From the NCBI RefSeq assembly GCF_011382985.1, contig NZ_CP049933.1, positions 2,356,001 through 2,420,000 of the forward strand: a DNA stretch of 64,000 bases, read 5' to 3'. The position numbers were made by a program, and so were the translations under genes. The notes beneath the pieces were generated by a model, which saw nothing but the letters and a program-made list of their open reading frames with translations, had not been told where the DNA came from and did no database searches. Positions 8,090-16,289 of this stretch are shown here, piece by piece. The stretch is from Leucobacter coleopterorum (lineage in GTDB: Bacteria > Actinomycetota > Actinomycetes > Actinomycetales > Microbacteriaceae). Numbering within the stretch: the stretch's first letter is position 1; the number at the start of each line of letters is the position of its first letter.

Positions 8090-9529
8090 ATGTCTACTAC
8101 CGAAGTAGCAGCGCCACACGACGAGATGCAGCGGGGACTCAAAAACCGCCATCTCCAACTCATTGCAATCGGAGGGGCGATCGGCACTGGCCTCTTCCTG
8201 GGCTCGGGCAAGCTCATCAGCGTGTCGGGCCCCTCGATCATCTTTGTGTACATGGTGATCGGGTTCTTTGTGTTTTTTGTCATGCGCGCTCTCGGCGAGC
8301 TGCTGCTTTCCAATCTGCACTACAAAACCTTCGGCGACATCGCAAAGGACATGCTCGGACCCTGGGCCGGCTTCTTTGTGTCATGGAACTACTGGTTCTC
8401 GTGGGTTATTGCCTGTGTCGCAGATATTGTCGCTATCACCGCCTACGTGCAGTGGTTCAATCCGAACATTCCCGCATGGCTCCCCGCGCTCATCACAGCG
8501 GTCATCTTGACAGTTCTCAATTTGCAGCCCGTCAAGATATTTGGCGAGACAGAGTTCTGGTTTGCCATTATCAAAATCATTGCGATCCTCGGTCTTATCG
8601 CGGTCGGCCTGATCCTCGTCGTCACCAACTTTCAGAGCCCAGAAGGCGACGTCGCCGCTTTCTCAAATATCTGGAGCCACGGCGGCATGTTCCCAATGGG
8701 TGCGAGCGGATTTGTGCTCGGTTTTCAGATGGGCATCTTCTCGTTTATTGGCGTCGAGCTTGTGGGAACCGCTGCCGCAGAAACCGAGAATCCACGCAAG
8801 ACTCTTCCCAAAGCGATCAACTCGATCGTTGTGCGTATTCTCATCTTCTATGTTGGCGCTCTCGCCATCATCATGAGCGTTACACCGTGGGACAAGATCG
8901 AACCCGACAAGAGCCCCTTCGTGTCTACCCTCGCTGTTGCTGGGTTCGGGCTCGCCGCATTTGCAATCCAACTCGTTGTGCTCACATCAGCCGCTTCGAG
9001 CGCAAACTCTGGCCTGTACTCCGGCACTCGCATGCTATTTGGTCTTTCCAAAGACGCCCACGCGCCCGCAGCTTTCTCGAGGACGAACAACCGCGGGGTA
9101 CCGACCAAGGCGGTGTTCTTCACCTGCGTATTTCTGTTCTCGGCGATCCCACTTCTTTTCGCGGGTGACGGTGTCGTCGCTGCCTTCACGTTCGTTTCGT
9201 CAATGTGCGCCACACTCATTTTGTTCACTTGGGGATCGATCGTCGTGAGCTATATCGTGTATCGCCGCCGCTTCCCAGAGAAGCACGCGGCCTCGAAGTT
9301 CAAGATGCCACTCGCCGCGGTCGCCCCCTGGCTCGTACTCGGGTTCTTCGTGTTTATCGCGGGCACACTGCTCTACGGTGACGACACTCGCCCGCCCTTC
9401 CTCGCGGCCCCCATCTGGTTCCTGATCCTGACCCTGCTGTGGCAGCTACGCAAACGCAAGCTCCTCCGCGACGGACGCCCGCTCACCGCGGCTATCCCCA
9501 CAGTTGCACATCCCTTGGACGAGGAGTAA
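8090..9529 (+). CDS. AAT-family amino acid permease, CycA-like (copy 1)
   Basis: A 479-residue inner-membrane amino acid:proton symporter of the APC superfamily with about 12 hydrophobic segments. The N-terminal LKNRHLQLIAIGGAIGTGLF and the following segments resemble E. coli CycA (D-alanine/D-serine/glycine permease) closely. Longer in-frame starts exist, but ATG at 8090 is directly preceded by AAGGAG and leaves an N-terminus of family length. It lies 58 bases after the decarboxylase gene and 157 bases before a paralogue, so it probably imports that enzyme's substrate or exchanges substrate and product. The exact substrate is not decided by sequence. Confidence 0.88.
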   Translation: MSTTEVAAPHDEMQRGLKNRHLQLIAIGGAIGTGLFLGSGKLISVSGPSIIFVYMVIGFFVFFVMRALGELLLSNLHYKTFGDIAKDMLGPWAGFFVSWNYWFSWVIACVADIVAITAYVQWFNPNIPAWLPALITAVILTVLNLQPVKIFGETEFWFAIIKIIAILGLIAVGLILVVTNFQSPEGDVAAFSNIWSHGGMFPMGASGFVLGFQMGIFSFIGVELVGTAAAETENPRKTLPKAINSIVVRILIFYVGALAIIMSVTPWDKIEPDKSPFVSTLAVAGFGLAAFAIQLVVLTSAASSANSGLYSGTRMLFGLSKDAHAPAAFSRTNNRGVPTKAVFFTCVFLFSAIPLLFAGDGVVAAFTFVSSMCATLILFTWGSIVVSYIVYRRRFPEKHAASKFKMPLAAVAPWLVLGFFVFIAGTLLYGDDTRPPFLAAPIWFLILTLLWQLRKRKLLRDGRPLTAAIPTVAHPLDEE

Positions 9530-9686
9530 ACCCCGGGAGCGCAAGGGCTCACGCACGCGAAGCGGCGCCGATAGGATGAGCTAAGGCGCATCTTCGCACA
9601 GGAAGATGCTGACTGTTGATCAGCGGCCCACCAAGCCAACACAGCGATGGCCGATTCCGCCGCACGCACAGGAAGTAGAAACTGAC

Positions 9687-11144
9687 GTGTCGAACTCCAG
9701 CTCGCAGACAGAGCACGTAAAGCTAGAGCGGGGACTTTCAAACCGCCACCTCCAACTCATCGCTATCGGTGGCGCGATCGGCACCGGCTTGTTCCTGGGG
9801 TCCGGTAAGGTCATTAGCCTTACCGGACCCTCGGTTCTCTTCATCTACGCGGTCATTGGCTGCATGATGTTCTTTGTGATGCGGGCCCTCGGCGAGATTC
9901 TGCTGTCGAACCTGAACTACAAGACGTTCGGCGACATCGCGAAAGATCTGATCGGACCTTGGGCGGGGTTCTTTGTGTCGTGGACCTACTGGTTCACCTG
10001 GGTTGTCATCTGCGTGGCCGACATCATTGCAATCACGGGTTACGTTGCCTACTTCAACCCCTCGATCCCGAGTTGGTTGCCCGCGGTACTCGCCGCGGCC
10101 TTACTCACTCTCCTCAATCTACAGCCGGTGCGATTCTTCGGTGAGTTTGAGTTTTGGTTCGCCCTCATCAAGATCGTCGCGATTCTCGCCCTCATCGCCA
10201 CCGGCATCGTGCTGCTCGTCACCGGATTCCAGAATCCCGATACTGGCACGAGCGCCTCACTCGCGAACCTCTTCAACGACGGCGGTCTATTCCCGTTTGG
10301 TCTCGGTGGCTTTTTGCTCGGCTTTCAGCTCGGGATCTTCTCGTTTATCGGTGTCGAGCTAATCGGAACAGCAGCGGCAGAGACGAAGGACCCACACCAC
10401 AACCTTCCCAAGGCCGTCAACTCAATCGTGCTGCGTGTGCTCATCTTCTACATTGGCGCGCTCACCGTGATCATGGCGATTACGCCGTGGCGGGATCTTG
10501 ACCCCAACGACAGCCCGTTCGTCACGACGCTCGCCTATGCGGGTTTTGGCGCTGCCGCGCTCGCAATCAATTTTGTGGTACTTACCTCGGCGGCCTCCAG
10601 CGCAAACTCCGGGTTCTACTCGGGCACCCGCATGATGCACGCGCTCGCTCGCGATGGTCACGCCCCGCGCAAGTTTGCTCTGACAGACGCGCGAGGGGTG
10701 CCCCGCCGCGCGGTGTTCTTCTCCTGCGTCTTCCTGTTCTCAGCGACCCCGATCCTGCTCGCGGGCGATAGTGTTATCGAGGCGTTCACCCTGGTGAGCT
10801 CGGTGGCGTCAACGCTGATTCTGTTTGTATGGAGCATGATCTTGATCAGCTACCTGATGTACATTCGCAAGTTCCCCGAGCGTCACGCGTCTTCAAGGTT
10901 TCAGGCACCTCTGCCCAAGATCGGCCCCTGGGTGGTACTTGCTTTCTTTGCATTCATCGCGTCCACCCTACTGCTGGCTGACGATACCCGGCTGCCGATG
11001 CTCTGCACCCCCTTGTGGTTCGTCGTCCTCGCTGTCATGTGGCAGCTCCGCAAGCGCACACTCCTGCGGGAGGGCCAGCCAATCACGCACGCTGTTGAGT
11101 TACCGGGCACGGGTGAAGACGCCGAGGACCTCTCAACTCGGTAG
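9687..11144 (+). CDS. AAT-family amino acid permease, CycA-like (copy 2)
   Basis: A 485-residue paralogue of the preceding permease, sharing long blocks such as SNRHLQLIAIGGAIGTGLFL and the SAASSANSGFYSGTRM region. Like its neighbour it should be a 12-helix proton-coupled amino acid importer. GTG at 9687 gives an N-terminus matching copy 1. ATG at 9606 is in frame, but its AGGAAG touches the start codon, so I consider it less likely. AGGAAG lies 11 bases before the GTG. Tandem duplication with divergence suggests two substrate ranges or affinities. Confidence 0.85.
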   Translation: MSNSSSQTEHVKLERGLSNRHLQLIAIGGAIGTGLFLGSGKVISLTGPSVLFIYAVIGCMMFFVMRALGEILLSNLNYKTFGDIAKDLIGPWAGFFVSWTYWFTWVVICVADIIAITGYVAYFNPSIPSWLPAVLAAALLTLLNLQPVRFFGEFEFWFALIKIVAILALIATGIVLLVTGFQNPDTGTSASLANLFNDGGLFPFGLGGFLLGFQLGIFSFIGVELIGTAAAETKDPHHNLPKAVNSIVLRVLIFYIGALTVIMAITPWRDLDPNDSPFVTTLAYAGFGAAALAINFVVLTSAASSANSGFYSGTRMMHALARDGHAPRKFALTDARGVPRRAVFFSCVFLFSATPILLAGDSVIEAFTLVSSVASTLILFVWSMILISYLMYIRKFPERHASSRFQAPLPKIGPWVVLAFFAFIASTLLLADDTRLPMLCTPLWFVVLAVMWQLRKRTLLREGQPITHAVELPGTGEDAEDLSTR

Positions 11145-11154
11145 TGGTCGCCTC

Positions 11155-12381
11155 CTAAGCGAACGCCGAGACTCCTGTGATCTCGCGGCCAATAATGAGC
11201 GCCTGCACTGTTTCTGTGCCCTCGTAAGTGTGGATTGACTCGATGTCTGCGAAGTGCCTCGCCACACGATTTTCGAGCAGAATACCGTTACCACCGAGCA
11301 GGTCTCTCGCGTTGGCACACATGGCACGCGCGGTGCGAGTCGCCGTGTACTTGCCGAGCGATGCGCCGGGACCGGTCAACTCGCCCGCCTCTTCTGCGCG
11401 GGTCAGCTGCATCAGCAAGGTCTGCAGTGAGGTGAGCTGGCTCAGCATCTCAGCAAGTCGGGCCTGCACAATTTGTGACGCCGCGAGTGGACGCCCAAAC
11501 TGAACACGCTGCTTAGCGTAGTGCACGGAGGTCTCGTAGACGGCGGTTGCGTGACCAAGCGCCGCCCAGGCGACACCGAGCCGGGTGGCCCGCAGGATCC
11601 GCGAGGTGTCTTTGAAGCTGTTCGCACCGGGCATCTTGGCGTCCGCGGCGACGCGCACGTTGTCGAGTTCGATCTCAGCCTGCCAGATGGCCCGCAACGA
11701 GGCCTTACCCTCGATCGTCGTTGCGTTGTAGCCGTCGGCATCCTGTGGCACGAGAAACCCCTGCACTTGCCCATCGTCGCCGCGGGCCCAGACCACCGTA
11801 ATCTGGCCGACACTACCCGACCCGATCCACTTCTTGTGTCCGTTGATCAAGAACCCGTCTTCGCTCGACTCGGCGCGGGTCTCAAGAGAGACGGAGTCCG
11901 AGCCGTGACTCGGTTCAGTGAGTGCAAACGCACCCAGTTCTCTTCCGCGGGCAAGAGAGTCGAGCCAGCGGTCGCGCTGCTCCTCGGATCCGCAGGCCGC
12001 GATGGAACGCAGGGCGAGAGCCCCCTGCACTGCGACGATGGTCGCGATTGAGCCGTCTCCCCTGGCGAGTTCCATTGTGGTGAGTCCCGCAGCGAGCAGA
12101 CTCTGCTCTGGAAACCCTGGTACATCGATGCCGTCACGCAGAAGGTCGAGATCTCCGAGACGTTTCGCGAGATCGAGCGGATATTCCGCACGATCCCAGT
12201 ATCCCGCGATCACCGGCCGCACCTCTTGCTGCACAAACTCACGAGCGCGATCACGGTAGGCGCGATCCTCGCTTGAGATACCCCGGAAACTACCCGCGAC
12301 ATCGGCGTCGATGGGCTCCCAGAGCTCGTACTCCGGTTCCTCGGTTCCCTGGGCAATTGTCTCGGTCTTCGTGTGCAGCAC
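11155..12381 (-). CDS. acyl-CoA dehydrogenase, glutaryl-CoA dehydrogenase-like
   Basis: A 408-residue FAD enzyme of the acyl-CoA dehydrogenase family, which oxidises acyl-CoA esters at the alpha-beta bond and passes electrons to electron-transfer flavoprotein. FALTEPSHGSDS is the FAD-binding signature, and the C-terminal HTYEGTETVQALIIGREITG carries the catalytic glutamate (YEGT) typical of glutaryl-CoA dehydrogenases. GTG at 12381 is chosen because GAGAGGAG sits 5 bases ahead; an upstream in-frame start at 12414 lacks such a site. It is divergent from a TetR gene that is its likely regulator. The precise acyl substrate is inferred, not shown. Confidence 0.85.
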   Translation of the reverse strand: MLHTKTETIAQGTEEPEYELWEPIDADVAGSFRGISSEDRAYRDRAREFVQQEVRPVIAGYWDRAEYPLDLAKRLGDLDLLRDGIDVPGFPEQSLLAAGLTTMELARGDGSIATIVAVQGALALRSIAACGSEEQRDRWLDSLARGRELGAFALTEPSHGSDSVSLETRAESSEDGFLINGHKKWIGSGSVGQITVVWARGDDGQVQGFLVPQDADGYNATTIEGKASLRAIWQAEIELDNVRVAADAKMPGANSFKDTSRILRATRLGVAWAALGHATAVYETSVHYAKQRVQFGRPLAASQIVQARLAEMLSQLTSLQTLLMQLTRAEEAGELTGPGASLGKYTATRTARAMCANARDLLGGNGILLENRVARHFADIESIHTYEGTETVQALIIGREITGVSAFA

Positions 12382-12414
12382 GGGCACTCCTCTCTCGGTA
12401 ACCCCGCTTCTCAC

Positions 12415-12545
12415 AAGCGGCTCCTCTCTTGAGAATGCCTGAGACTGCGTTCCAGGTCAAGCCTGCATTGACCAAATTGATCATATTTTTCAATAAATGC
12501 CACTGAAACCGAGTACCAAATCACCCTCTGTGCTAACTTCGCCAT
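12415..12545. promoter_or_regulatory. divergent promoter region of the acyl-CoA dehydrogenase and TetR genes
   Basis: The region is markedly AT-rich around 12465-12500 and contains the palindrome TGATCA (12478-12483) flanked by AAAT and TATTT, a plausible but imperfect operator. TAACTT at 12534-12539 lies 6 bases before the TetR ATG, suggesting a leaderless transcript. Both readings are inferences. Confidence 0.35.
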
Positions 12546-13244
12546 ATGGCCACAAAACAGCCGTCCACAGCAACGATCAGACGCGACGCCCCTGAGAACT
12601 CGGTTGCTGCGATCCGCCGCCTCACGGAGCAGGGTTACGACAGCACCACCGCTGAAGATCTCGCCGACGCCGTTGGTATGAGTCGCAGCACATTCTTCCG
12701 CCGCTTTGGCAGCAAGGACGATGTGGTGTTCGCGGATCACGACCACGCGCTCGCCCAGCTCGAGCATTTTCTTGAGTCAACCTCGCTGCCACCCAGCGAC
12801 GCCGTCGTTGAGGGAACCGCCGATGTACTCCGTCTCCTGGTTCGGGATCCGGAAGCAGCCAGGCTACGCTTCGAGCTCATGCGACTCACACCCGCGCTGC
12901 GCGACCGCGAGCTAGTAATTACTCACCGATACGAGCGAGTGTTTGCCAACTACCTGCGGACAAGCTTGCCCGCCGAGTCAGCAGCCTGGGTGTCAGCGGC
13001 GATTGCTGCGAGTCTCGTCGCCGTGCACAACACGACCCTGCGACAGTGGCTGCGTGATCCTCACCCCGACATTGTGCCTCAGCTCTGTCGCGAGCTGCGC
13101 CAGCTCGTGTCAGCCTTCGCTCCCTGGTTCTTCGCGCCCGGCCCCTCCGAGGGCACCAACCGCGTCATGGTGGCTGTCTACGACACGGCGGCTTCACCCG
13201 AGGGAGTGCTTTCCTCGGTGGCCGCCGTGCTCGATGCTCAGTGA
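12546..13244 (+). CDS. TetR-family transcriptional regulator
   Basis: A 232-residue regulator with an N-terminal TetR helix-turn-helix (about residues 15-60, including YDSTTAEDLADAVGMSRSTFFRRFGSK split over helices 1-3). The C-terminal half is all-helical and unassigned. No ribosome-binding site precedes the ATG, which fits leaderless translation. It diverges from the acyl-CoA dehydrogenase gene and probably controls it, as many TetR proteins near acyl-CoA enzymes respond to CoA thioesters; that is inference. Its last 7 bases overlap the end of the convergent metallo-hydrolase gene. Confidence 0.88.
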   Translation: MATKQPSTATIRRDAPENSVAAIRRLTEQGYDSTTAEDLADAVGMSRSTFFRRFGSKDDVVFADHDHALAQLEHFLESTSLPPSDAVVEGTADVLRLLVRDPEAARLRFELMRLTPALRDRELVITHRYERVFANYLRTSLPAESAAWVSAAIAASLVAVHNTTLRQWLRDPHPDIVPQLCRELRQLVSAFAPWFFAPGPSEGTNRVMVAVYDTAASPEGVLSSVAAVLDAQ

Positions 13245-13864
13245 CCCCGCGCGATCCACTCCTGCAGGTGCGGGGCTTCAGCGCCGATCGTGGTGGTGTC
13301 ACCGTGACCCGTATAGACGACGGTCTCGGGCGCTAGAACGAGCAGTCGATCCCGAATCGAGTCAATGATCGTTGGGAAGTCGCTGTACGAGCGACCCGTC
13401 GCGCCCGGCCCGCCCTGGAACAGGGTGTCTCCGGTGAACACCGCACCGAGCGCCGGCGCAACGAAACTCGTCGAACCTGGCGAGTGCCCTGGCGTGTGCA
13501 CGGCGGTCAGTTCGATCCCCGCAATCGGAATGGTCTGGCCGTCGGCAAGCTCAGCGTCGGGAGCAGCATCGTAGACGGCGTCCCACAGCATCCGATCCGC
13601 AGGATGCAGATAGATCGGTGCCTGTAGCAACTCCGCAGCCTCGCGCGCGGCACGAATGTGGTCGTCGTGTCCGTGAGTGAGCAGGATCGCAGCAACGCGC
13701 CGCGTGCCAACCGCATCCGCGATCTCCGCCGCATCGTGCGCGGGGTCGATAACTACCACCTCAGAGTCGTCACCGACGATCCAAACGTTATTGTCAACAT
13801 CCCAGGTGCCACCGTCGAGCGAAAAAGTGCCGCTCGTAACGTGGCCCTCAATTCTTGCGACCAT
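13238..13864 (-). CDS. MBL-fold metallo-hydrolase (formaldehyde module partner)
   Basis: A 208-residue metallo-beta-lactamase-fold hydrolase. It has the metal motif THGHDDH, a downstream histidine in HTPGHSPGS, the bridging aspartate in FTGDTLF and a final histidine in YTGHGD, the glyoxalase II-like pattern. Its start overlaps the stop of the mycothiol-dependent formaldehyde dehydrogenase gene in a TAATG junction, so the two are translationally coupled. In mycobacteria a similar hydrolase lies next to mscR. A role in cleaving the S-formylmycothiol product to formate and mycothiol is plausible but inferred. Confidence 0.88.
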   Translation of the reverse strand: MVARIEGHVTSGTFSLDGGTWDVDNNVWIVGDDSEVVVIDPAHDAAEIADAVGTRRVAAILLTHGHDDHIRAAREAAELLQAPIYLHPADRMLWDAVYDAAPDAELADGQTIPIAGIELTAVHTPGHSPGSTSFVAPALGAVFTGDTLFQGGPGATGRSYSDFPTIIDSIRDRLLVLAPETVVYTGHGDTTTIGAEAPHLQEWIARGH

Positions 13865-14948
13865 TAGAGCTCCACCACCGATCGCAGTACGTTGCCGTCG
13901 CCCATTCGGGCAAAAGCAGCCTCCACGTCGCCGAGCCCGATGCGCTCAGTCACAAAACCCTCGAGATCAAGTCGGCCCAGCTTGTACTGCTCGATCAGCA
14001 TCGCAAAGTCGCGGCTTGGCAGGCAATCGCCGTACCACGAAGACTTCAGCGATCCACCGCGGCCAAACACGTCGAGCAGAGGCAGCTCAAGCTGCATCTC
14101 TGGTGTTGGAACGCCGACCAGCACCACGCGACCCGCGAGATCCCGCGCGTAGAAGGCCTGCCTGTAGGTCTCGGGGCGACCGACCGCGTCGATCACCACG
14201 TCGGCACCAAACCCGCCAGTGAGTTCGCGAATAGCATCGACCGGGTCGATCGCGCGAGAGTTCACGGTGCGCGTCGCCCCGAAGCGCTTCGCCTGTTCGA
14301 GTTTGGCGTCGTCAATATCAACAGCGATGATCGTCGTGGCACCAGCGAGCTGGGCACCAGTGATCGCTGCCGTACCAACACCACCGCAGCCAATCACGGC
14401 AACAGATTCGCCGCGCTTCACCTCGCCAGTGTTGATCGCGGCGCCGATCCCCGCCATGACCCCGCAACCGAGCAGGCCAACGGCTGCCGCGTCCGATTCT
14501 TCATCAATCTTTGTGCACTGCCCGGCGGCGACAAGCGTCTTCTCAATGAACGCGCCAATGCCGAGCGCGGCAGACAGCTCTGTACCGTCTTCAAGTGTCA
14601 TCTTCTGCTTGGCGTTGTGCGTTGCGAAGCAGTATTGCGGCTGCCCCTTGGCACACGCGCGGCACTGCCCGCACACGGCACGCCAGTTAAGGATCACGCG
14701 ATCCCCACAGCGACCTCGGTCACTCCCTCACCGACCGCCGCAACGCGGCCCGTCGCCTCGTGGCCGAGCAAAAACGGAAACTCATCATTGATGCCGCCCT
14801 GCTGATAGTGCAGGTCGGTGTGGCAGACGCCACTCGTGATGATGTCAACGACGGCCTCGCCCGGACCGGGATCCGGGACCAGCACTGTCTCGATCGTGGC
14901 GGGTGCGTTTTTCTCTCGAACGACTACGCCTTGTACTCGGTACGCCAT
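13864..14948 (-). CDS. mscR: S-(hydroxymethyl)mycothiol dehydrogenase (frameshift at 14703-14706)
   Basis: A zinc-dependent medium-chain alcohol dehydrogenase that oxidises the formaldehyde-mycothiol adduct with NAD. Restoring one base in the C4 run at 14703-14706 joins EVAVG to DRVILNW and gives 361 residues, the usual length. Catalytic zinc ligands appear in [11 protein letters not shown] and GHEATG. The structural zinc site is [15 protein letters not shown], and the Rossmann fingerprint is [12 protein letters not shown]. The product is coupled by a TAATG overlap to an MBL-fold hydrolase. The gene implies that the host makes mycothiol, an actinobacterial trait. I regard the break as a sequencing error. 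Confidence 0.88.
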
Positions 14949-15031
14949 GTGGAGCCCCTTCGGAAAGTTCTGTGCGCGACGACACTGTTCCCTCAGGATA
15001 TCTGAGCGGGCGTGAACCCCGGAGCCACTCC

Positions 15032-16041
15032 CTAGATTCGCACAAGCATCTTGCCGGTGTTCACACCGTGCATCATGCCAAGAAAGGCATCAACCGTATT
15101 CTCGATGCCGTCGACAACGGTCTCGTCGTAAGTGATTTCTCCCGCCGCAAACCACTCGGTCATGCGCGCGTTGAACTCCTGTGACAGGTCCAGATGGGCA
15201 GCGAGCGTGAACCCGCGCAGGGAGAGGGCTCTTGTGATGATGTTCGACATGTTGTCGGGGCCGGGGACCCGATCGGTTGAGTTATAAGCGGCGATGGCGC
15301 CGCAGAGAGCAAGGCGTCCTCCATCGTTCATCACATCGAGAGCCGCTTCGAGGTGGTCTCCGCCCACGTTGTCGAAGTAAACGTCTACTCCCCGGGCACA
15401 GCCTCGGCGAGCTGCTCGCGAATCGGGGTGTCCTTGTAGTTCAGGGCAACGTCGTACCCGTACTTCTCGGTGAGCAGCCGCGTCTTTTCTAAACTTCCCG
15501 CCGATCCGATGACCCGCCTTGCGCCCAGCAGGCGCGCGATCTGCCCGGCTGCTGTACCGACGGCACCGGCTGCACCAGAGATGAACACGGTGTCCCCCTC
15601 ACGCATCTGCGCGATTCTGGTGAGTCCGACGTAGGCCGTCAGCCCGGTCATCCCGAGGATGTGCAGATAGAGGGAATTCGGCACGCCTGTTATTTCGGAG
15701 AGGGCTCGGAAGCTCGCAGCATCGGCCTGGATCGCGTCAGACCAGCCGTGCTGGTGCAGCACCAGCGTTCCCACGGGCAGCGAGTCTGCGGCAGACTCGA
15801 CGACTCGACCAACGGCCCCACCGGTAATCCGCTCGCCGATTGCGTACGGGGCAACATAGCTGCGCACATCGTTCATGCGACCACGCATATAGGGGTCTAC
15901 GGAAACAAACTCGTTGGCGACGCGAACCTCACCCGGTTTAAGTTCCTCCAGCGCAATCGACGCAACGTTGAAGTTGTCGTGAGTTGGCCAGCCCTTCGGG
16001 CGAGCGGCAAGCTGAATTTCCGTGCGCGTGGTGGGCTGCAT
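15032..16041 (-). CDS. NADP-dependent zinc-free medium-chain reductase, alkenal/CurA type (frameshift at 15390-15393)
   Basis: After adding one base in the C4 run at 15390-15393, AEAVPG continues as GVDVYFDNVGG and the product is 336 residues, the normal length for the CurA/prostaglandin-reductase-like group. Features include SVDPYMRGRM near residue 50, the NADP-binding GAAGAVGTAAGQIARLLG, and no zinc-ligand cysteines. Relatives reduce alpha,beta-unsaturated aldehydes and ketones, so it may detoxify reactive carbonyls, in keeping with the formaldehyde module downstream. It is on the same strand as mscR with an 83-base gap; co-transcription is possible. Confidence 0.82.
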
Positions 16042-16091
16042 ACAAACCTCTCTAGCAAGACGCGGTGTGGCTCCGCCTGATGACCCCGAGC

Positions 16092-16210
16092 CTACAGAGC
16101 CAACGAAATAACCAGCAGGATCACCGCTACAAGCGGAATCACCCCTGTTTCACGGCGGCACCGCGCTTATCAGGCGATGACGCGAACAGCACTGTCGCGG
16201 CGGCCACCAT
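16092..16210 (-). CDS. possible small hydrophobic protein (frameshift at 16142-16145)
   Basis: From ATG at 16210 the minus strand reads MVAAATVLFASSPDKRGAAV. With one base restored in the C4 run at 16142-16145 it continues as KQGVIPLVAVILLVISLAL and stops at 16092. The result is 39 residues with two short hydrophobic stretches. The position of the break in a C4 run matches the error pattern of the rest of the window, which is the main reason to take it seriously. The true start may lie further upstream behind another break. No ribosome-binding site or family is recognised. Confidence 0.3.
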
Positions 16211-16289
16211 CGACCCCGTTCCCGCAAACCTGTTCGTCCGTCACCCCTGATTGGGAACGCTGGGTTCAGCGTACCGAACGCACTGGGTA

